Shown here piece by piece: positions 1 through 8,653 of a DNA stretch of 64,000 nucleotides. Position numbers and translations under genes: made by a program. The stretch lies in contig NZ_JAFMOF010000002.1 of assembly GCF_017349075.1 (NCBI RefSeq), positions 1,736,001 through 1,800,000 of the forward strand, read 5' to 3'. The notes beneath the pieces are model-generated. The model was not told the origin of the DNA and did not search any database. It saw nothing but the letters and a program-made list of their open reading frames with translations. The number at the start of each line of letters is the position of its first letter. Position 1 is the first letter of the stretch. This DNA is from Streptomyces triculaminicus (GTDB taxonomy: Bacteria > Actinomycetota > Actinomycetes > Streptomycetales > Streptomycetaceae).

Positions 1-2727
1 CCACGGACTCGGCGAGGTGGTCGACGGGGACGAAGTCCATCGGCAGCTCGATGTCGGGGGCCACGCCGGTCTCGGCGATCGTCTTGAACAGTGAGCAGAT
101 GGCCGTCTCGGTGTTGCACGTGCCGTGCACCCGGTCGCCGGTCACCTCGTACGGCCGGTACACGGCCACCGGCAGGCCCAGCGCGGCCGCCTGCCGCAGC
201 ACGCCCTCGGCGACCCACTTGCTCTCCGCGTAGCCCATGGTGAGCCCGTTTGCGTGCGCCAGCGGAAGGTCCTCGTCGACCTCGTGCACTCCGGCGGTGC
301 CGAATCCGGCGACGACGGCGACGGTCGAGATGAAGTGCACCGGGATCCGGCGGGGTGCCGCGATCCGGATGACCTCACGGGTTCCGTCGACGTTCGCCGG
401 GCGCAGCTGCTCGTAGGGGTAGAGGAAGTTGACCTGGGCGCCGTTGTGCACGATGAGGTCCAGCCGGCGGGCCAGTCGGGTGGCGTGCTCGGCCGTCAGG
501 CCCAGCTCCGGTTGGGTCAGGTCTCCGGGGAAGCACTCGACGCGTTGCCACTCGGCCTCGTCGAGGTGGAGGCCGTAGCGGGCCAGTGCGGTGCGCACCC
601 GCTGCTCGGCGTGTGCCGGGCTCGTCGCCCGTACGGGGCAGTGGACGCGGGCGGCCGTCGAGCGCAGCAGACGGTGCAGCAGGAACACGCCGACGAACCC
701 GGAAGCGCCCGTGAGCAGCACGTCCTTGGGGTCCTGAGGGAGGGGGCCGGGCCTTCGGCGGGCGGGAGGGCGAAGCCGAGTTCGCTCTCGCTGACGAAGT
801 CGACCACCGGTTCCGGTCCGGCGATGCCGCCGAAGCCGCCCCGGGCCTCGCGTACGGCGGCGGTGAAGCCTTCCAGCGTGGGGGTGGCCAGCAGGGCCCT
901 GATCAGGGTGGACCCCAGGGTGGCGTCGAGGCTGAGCACGGCGAGGGTGCGGGTGACGGCCTCCGAGGCGAGCAGGGAGTCGCCGCCGAGGTGGAAGAAG
1001 TCGTCGTGGGGCATGGGGCGTACGCGCAGCACCTGCTGCCACACCTCGGTGAGCACGTCGAGCAGGCCCTCGATCTTCGGCTCGTCCGTCTCCTCGGTGT
1101 CCTGCATCCCTGTTGTGTCGCTGTCGCTGCCGCGGTCGGTCAGGGGTGCGGTGGACTTCAGGCGGGTGCGGTCGACCTTGCCGCCACTGGTCACCGGGAA
1201 GTGGTCCATGGGCACCAGGGTGGGGACGGCCTGAGGTGGCAGCCACTCGGTGCAGTATGCGCGCAGGGCGGGCAGCGGCAGGTGGTGGCCGGGGACGGCG
1301 GGCGTGATGTAGGCGGTCAGGGCACCCGACTCGACCTCGACGACGGCTTCGCCGACCTCGGGGTGGGCGCGCAGGCGGGCCTCGACCTCGTCGAGCTCGA
1401 CGCGCGCGCCGCGCAGCTTGACCTGGCGGTCGAGGCGGCCGCGGTATTCCAGCAGGCCGTCGGTGTGCTGTACGACCCGGTCGCCGGTCCGATAGAGCAG
1501 GCCGCCGCCCGGCTCCACGGCGGGCAGGGAGACGAACCGTTCGGTGGTCAGCTGCTGGTCGCCGAGGTAGCCCAGGGCCAGCCCGTCCCCGCCGACGTAC
1601 AGCTCCCCTTCTTCACCCGGCCCGGCGACCGAGCCGTCGGCCCGCAGGACGTGGCAGGTGGAGGCTCCGAAGGGGCGGCCCAGGGGGACGTGCGTGGCGT
1701 CCTCGGGCAGGGGGCGCAGGATGTGGGCGGTGGAGACGACGGCGTTCTCGGTCGGGCCGTAGAAGTTGACCACTGTGGTGCCGGGGCAGGCCGCGAGGAC
1801 GGCGTTCGCGAGGTGCGGGTCCATCGCCTCGCCGCCGGCGGAGACGAAGCGCAGCGTTGCCAGCGCCTCGGGGCGGGTCCGGGCGACGAGGTGGAAGACA
1901 CTCGTCGTCAGATAGGCCACGGTGACGCCCGCTGTGAGGAAGAGCTGCTCCAGAGCGGTGGGGGAGAGGAGTTCCTCCCGGTCGGCGATGACCAGGCAGG
2001 CGCCGGTGAGCAGGGCGCCCCAGATCTCGATCGTCGAGGCGTCGGAGGACAGGCCGTACGCGTGCAGCACGCCGTCGCCCGGTCCGGGCGGGGGAAGTTC
2101 GGGCTCGGAGAGCACCAGGCGCACCACGCCCCGGTGGGGTATCGCGACCGGTTTGGGGCGGCCGGTCGTCCCGGAGGTGAAGGCCACGTAGGCGCAGTCG
2201 GTCGCGGAGCCGGTACGGGCGGGGGTGGGAAGTGAGGGACCGTCGGCCGCATGGTCGAGGGAACCGACCTCGACTGACGCGCGTAGACCGCGCACGCGGC
2301 GCGTACTGCCCGGCAGAGTGACCGCCGCGCTCAGACCCGCGTCCTCGGCCATGGCCCGTAATCGGGCCGGCGGAAGGTCCTCATCGAGCGGCACGTAGGC
2401 GCAGCCGGCCTTGAGGATGCCCAGCAATGCCACCAGCGCCTCGAGCGACCGGCCGCCGCACACGCCTATCAGCTCACCGGGACGGACACCATGCTCGAGC
2501 AGGCGCGCCGCCAGGTCGTCGGCGTGGGCGTCGAGTTGCCCGTAGGTCACGACGCGCTCCCCGTGCCGGGCCGCCGGCGCGTCGGGGCGCGCCGCGGCCC
2601 GTGCCTCGAACAGATCCGGGATGCGGTTGTCCCGGGGGTAGCCGGGCACAAGAGTGCCGGCCGCCGGGGACATTACCGGGGCCAGGGCAGGGGGCAACAG
2701 GCGTGACGAAACGTGGGTGTCGGTCAT
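1..2727 (-). CDS. Adenylation-carrier-thioester reductase enzyme, frameshifted, partial
   Basis: A single-module NRPS-like protein of the carboxylic-acid-reductase type. It should activate a carboxylic or amino acid as the acyl-AMP, load it on a phosphopantetheine arm and release it as an aldehyde or alcohol. Adenylation motifs are all visible: FTSGTTGRPKP, NFYGPTENAV, YRTGDRV, the YRGRLDRQVKLRG loop and the SGGKVDR lysine. The carrier site is FFHLGGDSLLA. The reductase half (TGASGFVG nucleotide loop, GYAESKWVAE with the YxxxK pair) lies in a different frame from about position 737 down to the left edge, so one base appears to be missing between about 738 and 765. A run of five C at 742-746 on the coding strand is the obvious place. 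The start ATG at 2727 has AAGGA six bases upstream. The 3' end lies outside the window. Substrate unknown. Confidence 0.85.
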
Positions 2728-2877
2728 CGATTCCTTCTTGCTCGAGCGGTTCTGTGCGACGTGGCCGCGCGGTCGGTGAGACGTTCGCGGCGGCGCGGGG
2801 GAGGCCGGTGCGGCCATGGGGTGGTGCGGGGTGTGGGAAAGGCGGCAGTTACGGGTACGCGGCTGACTCGTCGGTGC

Positions 2878-3366
2878 TCAGCCGGCGTCGCCGCCCGTCT
2901 CGGCGCCGCTTTCGGCGAAGTCGGCCGCGAACGCGGCGAAGTCGGCGCTGCGCCAGTGCTGGGGGCGCATGCGGAAGAGGATGTCGTTCTTGAGCTGGGC
3001 CTCGGTCGCCACCAGGTACGCGCGTGCTTCCTCGGGGTCCAGGTACCGCTGGGTGAGCGCCTCTCGTACGGCCGGGTCCACGGGGTCCTCGATCGCCGTG
3101 ATCGGGCCCTCGACGCTGACGTACCGGTACGGCCGTCCCTCGTCCTGCACGCAGAGGCTGAAGCGCCCGGCGGCGCGCAGAAGCCGAGCCTTGATGCTCT
3201 CCCGGTCCGTCTGGACGACGACCTCGCCCCCGGGCTCGTAGTCGTACCAAACCGGCACGATCAGGGGCGCGCGGTCACCGCCCCGGGAGTCGGCGACCCC
3301 CAGGACGCCGACGCGCGGTTCGGCGAGGAAGCGTTCACGGTCGGGGCGCGGCATGGAAGGCAACAT
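2878..3366 (-). CDS. PPOX-class pyridoxamine 5'-phosphate oxidase family protein
   Basis: A 162-residue split-barrel protein of the flavin/F420-binding PPOX family. Typical features are the early VGVLGVADSRGG strand, PLIVPVWYDYEPGGEV (the 'pleasant region' of these proteins), and RYVSVEGPITAIEDP in the middle. Members bind FMN, F420 or haem and reduce or sense small molecules; the substrate cannot be read from the sequence. Start ATG 3366 has AGGAG about nine bases upstream. It lies upstream of the adenylation-reductase gene in the same orientation with a 150-base gap, so co-transcription is possible but not shown. Confidence 0.8.
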   Translation of the reverse strand: MLPSMPRPDRERFLAEPRVGVLGVADSRGGDRAPLIVPVWYDYEPGGEVVVQTDRESIKARLLRAAGRFSLCVQDEGRPYRYVSVEGPITAIEDPVDPAVREALTQRYLDPEEARAYLVATEAQLKNDILFRMRPQHWRSADFAAFAADFAESGAETGGDAG

Positions 3367-4046
3367 GTGCGGGGGCTCCTGTCTTGGCGGCTGTGGCTGA
3401 AGTGGTGCTGTTGGAGTGACGTCACTGCTGTGAACAATCTTGAGAGCGAGAGATCAATCCCCGACCGATTAGCCGATAAACATGGGGTTTAGGCGTTTTT
3501 GAGCCGCTTCTTGGGGGGCGCGGGGTGATGCGCGCGGGCCGGGGGATCGCCGCAGGCAGGAGCCGCGCCTGGGCGGTACGCGGCAGGGGGGCCGTAAGGG
3601 GCCGGGCGTTCGCTCTCCCGTTGCCCGCGCGGCCTGTCCGGACATGCCGGCATGACCGGGTCGGGCGCCTGAACCGGGAAGCGGGGCGACACCCAGCCGC
3701 CGCGAACGACGACGGAACCCGCAGTGTGCGAACACGCCGGGGTTCGCCGGCGTGGAGAAGGTCAAGGCGCAGGCGCCCCGATATCGCCTTCTGTATGGGG
3801 CCGGAGCCGGCCTGCGATGAACTCCCTTCACAGCCTCACTTGTTGATCGCACAACAACCAGAAAGGCGCAATAAGAGGTCATTTTGACACGCTCAGCACC
3901 TGGTGATCTCATGAAAAGAGAGCTGCGGCCGCTTCAGGTCCCGGCACCGCAGAACCCGGTTCTCACCGCACGCCGTTCGCCGGCGGATTGCCCTGGTGGC
4001 GGCCTGATCACACACCAGGGGTGGGTGACCGATCGCGAGAAATGGG
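3367..4046. other. Non-coding stretch upstream of the RiPP locus
   Basis: About 680 bases without a convincing gene. The open frames here lack ribosome sites and family-like composition. The part after 3780 is richer in A/T than its surroundings and contains an inverted repeat (3840-3857) and a TTGACA at 3884-3889, but I see no good -10 hexamer at the right spacing. It probably holds the divergent promoters for the PPOX gene and the RiPP precursor. Confidence 0.5.
3840..3857. promoter_or_regulatory. Inverted repeat TTGTTG-N6-CAACAA
   Basis: A perfect six-base inverted repeat separated by six bases, about 190 bases upstream of the RiPP precursor, in the only A/T-rich part of this gap. The spacing suits a dimeric regulator, but no regulator gene sits beside it, so its role is open. 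Confidence 0.3.
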
Positions 4047-4283
4047 ATGCGAACCATGGCCTCGGAATCCGAAAAGTCACGACCGATCGTGTTCCTCGGC
4101 GCACCGCAAGGTGGCGTCGACACTCCGGTGCCCCCGGAGCTCAGGGAGTGGGAAGCAGCAGTCATTCGCTTCGCGGAGCTGAGGGAGGAGATCCCGGAGG
4201 GATCCGGTGGCTCCTGCGCCTTCTCCACGAGCGGGACTCCTCGTGAAGCCGATGACTCCAAGGTGGACTACACCCTTATGTAG
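4047..4283 (+). CDS. Candidate graspetide (omega-ester/amide RiPP) precursor
   Basis: A 78-residue acidic peptide immediately upstream of an ATP-grasp ligase of the graspetide type. The N-terminal part (to about residue 50) looks like a leader, with an acidic helix-like stretch around LREWEAAVIRFAELREE. The C-terminal part is rich in Ser/Thr, Asp/Glu and a Lys (FSTSGTPREADDSKVDYTLM), the residues macrocyclised by such ligases. The microviridin leader motif PFFARFLE and the TgmA-type sequence are absent, so this would be a different precursor group. The start could be ATG 4047 or ATG 4056; neither has a strong ribosome site. The function is inferred from size, composition and neighbour; no homologue was recognised. 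Confidence 0.6.
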   Translation: MRTMASESEKSRPIVFLGAPQGGVDTPVPPELREWEAAVIRFAELREEIPEGSGGSCAFSTSGTPREADDSKVDYTLM

Positions 4284-4291
4284 GCAAGGCC

Positions 4292-4320
4292 CTGGAGCCG
4301 GGTGTTCGTCCCGGCTCCAG
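4292..4320. terminator. Perfect 11-bp hairpin between RiPP precursor and ligase
   Basis: CTGGAGCCGGG at 4292-4302 and its exact reverse complement at 4310-4320 flank a seven-base loop. It begins nine bases after the precursor stop codon and lies 64 bases before the ligase start. There is no U-run, so it may act as a partial terminator or as an mRNA-stabilising end that keeps precursor transcript above ligase transcript, a common arrangement in RiPP operons. Confidence 0.6.
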
Positions 4321-4384
4321 CACGGCTGCGGAAGGAGTCCGCAAGCGGCCCGGAACAACGTACTGGCCAGCCTGGAGGTGAAGG

Positions 4385-5380
4385 GTGAAGACGGGCCGCC
4401 TGGCGATTCTCACGGACTCGGCAGATCTTCATGCCTTGCTCATGCAGCAAGTGCTGAATGGCCGGGGAAGGATCGCCTGCGACGTCGTCGAGACGGACAG
4501 CCTCTGCGGAGGCGGCGGATTGAGCTGGTCGGACGCCCGGAGTTGTTTGTCTGTCAAGGGTGGGGGCTCGATCGACGTCGGAGACCTCGATGTCGTCTGG
4601 TGGCGGCGCGGCAGCAACTTCCAAAAGATCCCGCCGGACATCACCAACCGGGCCGACGTGGAAGTCATCGACAACGACTGCCGGACGGCATTGGCCGGGA
4701 TGCTCTGGAACGATTTTCACGGCACATGGGTGAGTGACCCGCACGCCACCGCCATGGCCGAGAACAAGCTCGTTCAACTGAGCGCAGCGCGGGCAGCGGG
4801 ACTGCCCGTGCCGCGGACTCTCGTCAGCCAGGACCCGGAAGAGATCAGGCGGTTCTGCCTGTCAATCGAGGGCGACGTGGTCGTGAAGAGCGTGCGGGGC
4901 TGTTCTTCTGCGCCGACATTCACCACCAAGATGACCGATGCGCACCTCAGGGAAGAGGTGTCGATGCGCTTGGCCCCGGCCATCTACCAGGAATGCGTCC
5001 CGGGGCAGGATCACCTTCGCGTACTGGTTCTCGGGGACGAGATCTATGCGGTATCCATCCGCAGCGAGGATCTGGACTGGCGGGGCAGGCTCCCCGGAAG
5101 CTTCGGGATCGCGCAGGTCGACGATGCCACCCGCGCCGGCCTGATAGATGTCCTCAGACGCCTTCGGCTGAGAATGGGCGTGGTCGACATGAAGCTGGAC
5201 AGCAGCGGGACTCCTGTCTGGCTGGAGGTCAATCCTCAAGGGCAGTTCCTCTTCATGCAGGCACTGAGCGGCCTGGATCTGGTGACGCCGTGCGTGACCT
5301 ACTTCGAGCGGGAAGTACTGTCGGCCGCGCACCGGTTCCACCCCGAAGTCGCCTGCCGGTCGGCAGAGCTGCGCTGGTGA
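4385..5380 (+). CDS. ATP-grasp peptide ligase (graspetide synthetase, MvdD-like)
   Basis: A 331-residue ATP-grasp protein of the peptide-modifying MvdC/MvdD type. These enzymes phosphorylate Asp/Glu side chains of a precursor peptide and join them to Ser/Thr/Lys side chains as macrolactones or macrolactams. Family marks are the VVWWRRG segment near residue 65-71, AENKLVQLSAARAAGLPVPRTL, the nucleotide-binding lysine in DVVVKSVRG, QECVPGQDHLRVLVLGD, and the metal-binding VVDMKLDSSGTPVWLEVNPQG. The length is normal for the family. The GTG start at 4385 has GGAGG six bases upstream. It differs from the TgmB subfamily common in Streptomyces, and no methyltransferase or acetyltransferase partner follows. 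Confidence 0.85.
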   Translation: MKTGRLAILTDSADLHALLMQQVLNGRGRIACDVVETDSLCGGGGLSWSDARSCLSVKGGGSIDVGDLDVVWWRRGSNFQKIPPDITNRADVEVIDNDCRTALAGMLWNDFHGTWVSDPHATAMAENKLVQLSAARAAGLPVPRTLVSQDPEEIRRFCLSIEGDVVVKSVRGCSSAPTFTTKMTDAHLREEVSMRLAPAIYQECVPGQDHLRVLVLGDEIYAVSIRSEDLDWRGRLPGSFGIAQVDDATRAGLIDVLRRLRLRMGVVDMKLDSSGTPVWLEVNPQGQFLFMQALSGLDLVTPCVTYFEREVLSAAHRFHPEVACRSAELRW

Positions 5381-5883
5381 ACCTACCGGCCGGCGGTCAC
5401 GTTGACCGTCCGGATCGCACTGGACAGGCCCGTAGAAGCAGCGTGAACGGCCACGAGAGAACTGCCGCGGCCGCTGCGGTGGCCATCGACGTCCCGTGCG
5501 CCGGAGGGGACTTCATTGCTTCGGGCAGACAAGCGGCTGATCGAGCCGGCGTGCAAGGCAGTCTCCAAGGCCCTCGCCGAGGGGCGGGTGGGGCGGGCCG
5601 CGTAGCACGCCTCCTCCTTCGGGGCGGGCGATCGCGCGACGGGGCCGGTCCTCCGCCCGGGTGCGTCTCGCATCGCCGCGACCATGACCCTTCCCGCTCG
5701 GCGGGCAACCTGCCGCCTCACTATCCGGGCATGTCGCCACTCAGCGCATGGCCAGGGGCCGCGAATTGGTGGCTCTGCGAAGATCACAACATGCTGCGAA
5801 CCATGGAGATCACCGCCGAGGCGGCCGTGCCCCCTCATGGAGATCCGTTCCCCAACCGGCCTACGACGTTGGAAGCCAGTGTC
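5381..5883. other. Gap between RiPP ligase and hypothetical gene
   Basis: About 500 bases with no gene I can support. An in-frame alternative start for the next gene exists at ATG 5791. No transporter or further tailoring gene of the RiPP locus is recognisable here. Confidence 0.4.
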
Positions 5884-6612
5884 ATGCCGCAGCCTGCTGC
5901 TCGCGGCGGGCGGCCCTCGAAGAGCCGAGTGCGTCACGGCAGCCCCTCCTGTGCGGACTACGGTTGTGGCCGCGAGGAGTGCCGACGGGCCGCACGCAGA
6001 GCCAGGGTGCGGCGGGAGACGGATCGTGCCCGCGGGCAGGACGCCCGTGTTGATGCGGCACCGGCCGCGGCTCACTCCTTGCGCCTGCGCAGGGCCGGCA
6101 TGTCCGCCGGGGACATCGCCGAACGTGCCGGTATCTCGGTCACCCTGGTCCGCAGGCTCCTGCGGCCAGCGCGTATCCAGGCCAGAATCCACCGGACGAC
6201 CGCCGACGCGATTCTGGGCCTGCCCATCCCCTCACAAGCACGGGCACCGCGCCTACCAGGCCTCACGCCGGGAGAGCAGGCGGCGGAGTGGTTGCTGGAA
6301 CTGGCCAGGCGGGGCTGGCCCGCCACCTACCTGGCCCGGCAGCTCGGCACCAGTACCTTCACCGTCGCCGAGATCCGCAACCGGCGACGCCGGCACATCG
6401 ACCTGCAGCTGGAACAGATGATCCGACTGCTGTACCAGCACCTGAAGGGCACCACGCCGGTCAACCGCGGGATCTCCTACAGAGACTCCCAACGCGCACG
6501 CCGGGCTGCCACCCGCACCGACGCGCTCTCCAGGGAAGTGGGCGTGTCACGGTCGAGTGGTGAAGAAGGTGGCTCAGTGGCTGAGGCGCTGTTCATAAGC
6601 GGTGAGATATAG
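5884..6612 (+). CDS. Hypothetical protein with two helix-turn-helix-like segments
   Basis: A 242-residue basic protein of a type seen in Streptomyces accessory regions. The N-terminal third carries a Cys-containing segment (SCADYGCGREECRRAARR) reminiscent of a small metal-binding or ParB-like cap. The middle has a helix-turn-helix-like segment (MSAGDIAERAGISVTLVRRL) and a second one follows (ATYLARQLGTSTFTVAEI). A DNA-binding role is likely, the target unknown. Start ATG 5884 is preceded by GGAAG; ATG 5791 is an in-frame alternative. Its 3' end overlaps the convergent membrane-protein gene by 39 bases, so one of the two stops may not be native. Confidence 0.55.
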   Translation: MPQPAARGGRPSKSRVRHGSPSCADYGCGREECRRAARRARVRRETDRARGQDARVDAAPAAAHSLRLRRAGMSAGDIAERAGISVTLVRRLLRPARIQARIHRTTADAILGLPIPSQARAPRLPGLTPGEQAAEWLLELARRGWPATYLARQLGTSTFTVAEIRNRRRRHIDLQLEQMIRLLYQHLKGTTPVNRGISYRDSQRARRAATRTDALSREVGVSRSSGEEGGSVAEALFISGEI

Positions 6613-7074
6613 GCCCTTCATCGCGGCTTCCGCCTGCTTGGCGTCCGTTCCTCGATCGATGGCCTCCAGGGCCGCGGCCGCTGAGAGCTGTACCGGGCGC
6701 GGCAGGGCGTCGAAAGCGGAGAGCCGGTAGGCGAGCGTACGGCGAGCATCCCGTTCCTCCTCGGTCACACCGTGGGGGACCAGAGGGAAGACCGCGGCCC
6801 GGTAGGTGGCGATGCTGACGACGACCGCGTCGGCGATTCCTTGCGCGTATCCGTCCGCCGACACCGTCTGGATGCCGGGGGAGACGCAGGCCATGATCTG
6901 CCGACGGGCAAGACGCGAGCCGATCCAGGCCCCCAGTCCAGCCGCTCCCGCGGCAACCAGAGCCATCAGCCGGCCGCCCAGGAGCAGGCCCGAACACAAG
7001 CCCCCCAGAGCCGCGCACGTCACCAGCACCAGCGTGATCAGCAGATGGATGCGGGCAGTGAGCGGCGGAGTCAT
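6574..7074 (-). CDS. Small membrane protein, unknown function
   Basis: A 166-residue protein with two adjacent N-terminal hydrophobic helices (LLITLVLVTCAALGGLCSGL and LMALVAAGAAGLGAWIG), then a soluble region ending in an Ala-rich helical tail. A likely topology is a two-helix anchor with a cytoplasmic domain. It sits downstream of a coiled-coil protein in the same orientation. I chose ATG 7074; GTG 7089 is an alternative, and neither has a clear ribosome site. I cannot name a family. Confidence 0.55.
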   Translation of the reverse strand: MTPPLTARIHLLITLVLVTCAALGGLCSGLLLGGRLMALVAAGAAGLGAWIGSRLARRQIMACVSPGIQTVSADGYAQGIADAVVVSIATYRAAVFPLVPHGVTEEERDARRTLAYRLSAFDALPRPVQLSAAAALEAIDRGTDAKQAEAAMKGLYLTAYEQRLSH

Positions 7075-7143
7075 CCCAGAAGTATGCACAACGGTGTACG
7101 GACCACGTCGCCACCTGGCGGGGGCTTGGTCACCGCCCAGTCG

Positions 7144-7728
7144 CTACATCGGCTCGGCATCTGCCTGCTTCTGTTCGGGCCGGTCTGCCCCGTCCTGTCG
7201 GTGTGCCGCGCTGTAGGTGACCGACCGCGCCTGCTTGCGGCGCTGCACCCTACCCCTGGCCACGAGTGCTTCCAGCGTGTTGCGCACCACGGTCGCCTTC
7301 ACCGTACGTGCTGGATGAGCGGAGCTCACACCGTCCACGATGTCGACGACTGGCTGCGGCTCCTGCTGCCCGGCCAGGTACGCCAGGATGATCTCACCCC
7401 AGGTGGTTTCCCCCCGGCCTGCCGTTGCCCCGCGGCGACGGGCCTGTGCTCGCGCGGCCGTCTGGGGCGAGCGCGGCCGGGGCACTTCCGCGCCCAGGTC
7501 TCTGCCGGTGGTGCCGCCCGGGGAGGGCGGCACCAGCGCAGCCGGCTCACGGGTGAGGGCGACCTGCAGCTTCAGCAGCTGCTGATGGTCGGCTTCCAGC
7601 GTCTTCAGACGCTGCTGCAGGTCCAAGATCTCCGCGCGGACCTGCTCCCGCTCCTGGGTCACGCGCTCGATGTCCGTGGTGACCTGGGCCTTGTACTGGT
7701 CTGTAAGGGAGGCGGCAGTGTCTGGCAT
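7144..7728 (-). CDS. Coiled-coil protein with winged-helix-like C-terminus
   Basis: A 194-residue protein. Residues 5-65 form a strong coiled coil (TDIERVTQEREQVRAEILDL and following heptads). A Pro/Arg-rich linker comes next, then a compact domain from about residue 110 (TTWGEIILAYLAGQQEPQPV through VKATVVRNTLEALVARGRVQ) that reads like a winged helix. This type recurs in Streptomyces genomes without known function; DNA binding is an inference. Start ATG 7728 fits the onset of the coiled coil; upstream in-frame codons lack a family-like sequence. Confidence 0.6.
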   Translation of the reverse strand: MPDTAASLTDQYKAQVTTDIERVTQEREQVRAEILDLQQRLKTLEADHQQLLKLQVALTREPAALVPPSPGGTTGRDLGAEVPRPRSPQTAARAQARRRGATAGRGETTWGEIILAYLAGQQEPQPVVDIVDGVSSAHPARTVKATVVRNTLEALVARGRVQRRKQARSVTYSAAHRQDGADRPEQKQADAEPM

Positions 7729-8105
7729 GAGGTGGTCCCCGCTCCAGTTGATGGGTGAGCCGAGCTGCGATGTTACCGATGCCGACCGACCAGAGGCAGA
7801 CGCGAACGGAAGAATGGTCAAGTCACTTACGCCACAGGGATGTGCGATGTGATCGGCCCTCCGCTCCTGCCGGACCGCGCCTGGCCGAGCTCGTCCGGCA
7901 CATCGTCGACGGCCTGGCTGACGTCACCTGACGTTGTCCCGCTCTCATGCGCATTGCCCCCTGCTCTCAGGTGATCTGGCCCGATTGGCTCGTTGTCTCA
8001 GGCGATCCGGTCCGTCGGCGCTACTCATGCCATGCGAGACCTCGACCCGTGCGGGCGATGACACCCTGGGGTCTCGGTGAACAGCACCGCCACTATGGTG
8101 GACCG

Positions 8106-8540
8106 ATGGCATCGATCAAGCAGTTCCAAGTCACCTTCGACTGCGCGGATCCTGAGCGCGTCGCTCGCTTCTGGTGCGAGGTGTTGGGATACGTCGTACC
8201 GCCGCCGCCGGAGGGGTTTGCTACTTGGGACGATTTCGATCGCTCGCTGCCGCCCGAGCGTCAGGGTGCAGCGTTCGTCTGCATTGATCCCTCAGGTGTG
8301 GGCCCGCGACTGTATTTCCAGCGCGTTCCCGAAGGCAAGGTCGTCAAGAATCGTGTTCATCTTGACGTGCGGGTCGGCACCGGGCTCACGGGTGAAGAGC
8401 GTCTCGCCACCCTCGAGGCCGAGTGCGCACGACTGGTCGCGCTCGGCGCGGTACGCGTGCAAGTACTGATTGCCGATGGCTACAACGAGTCGTGCATCGT
8501 GATGCAGGATATCGAGGGCAACGAGTTCTGTCTCGACTGA
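8106..8540 (+). CDS. VOC (glyoxalase-like) family protein
   Basis: A 144-residue protein of the vicinal oxygen chelate superfamily, close to the glyoxalase-like domain proteins of actinomycetes. It shows the opening strand QVTFDCADPERVARFWCEVL, RLYFQRVPEGKVVKNRVHLD with the usual metal-ligand histidine, and the closing VMQDIEGNEFCLD with the second ligand region. Such proteins act as isomerases, dioxygenases or antibiotic-binding proteins; the ligand is unknown. Start ATG 8106 has a GGTGGA-type site upstream. It stands alone. Confidence 0.75.
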   Translation: MASIKQFQVTFDCADPERVARFWCEVLGYVVPPPPEGFATWDDFDRSLPPERQGAAFVCIDPSGVGPRLYFQRVPEGKVVKNRVHLDVRVGTGLTGEERLATLEAECARLVALGAVRVQVLIADGYNESCIVMQDIEGNEFCLD

Positions 8541-8653
8541 GGGGCCGCGAACGTGTCCTCGACTACGTCATCCATGCCGCCGCCATGGCGGATGTCGCCG
8601 GTGGATCCGGCAGCCGGCCGGCGCCTCGAGCCTTCGGGCGGTGTGAGCGCGGG

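Noticed and set aside
3884..3889. TTGACA as a -35 box of the RiPP operon
   Set aside because: No acceptable -10 hexamer 16-19 bases downstream.
4993..5883. Extended N-terminus for the hypothetical gene at 5884
   Set aside because: The upstream frame is a shadow of the ATP-grasp gene and non-coding DNA; no ribosome site or family-like sequence before 5791.
7861..7932. Short tail RLAELVRHIVDGLADVT before a stop, possible gene remnant
   Set aside because: Too short and not matched to any family I can name.
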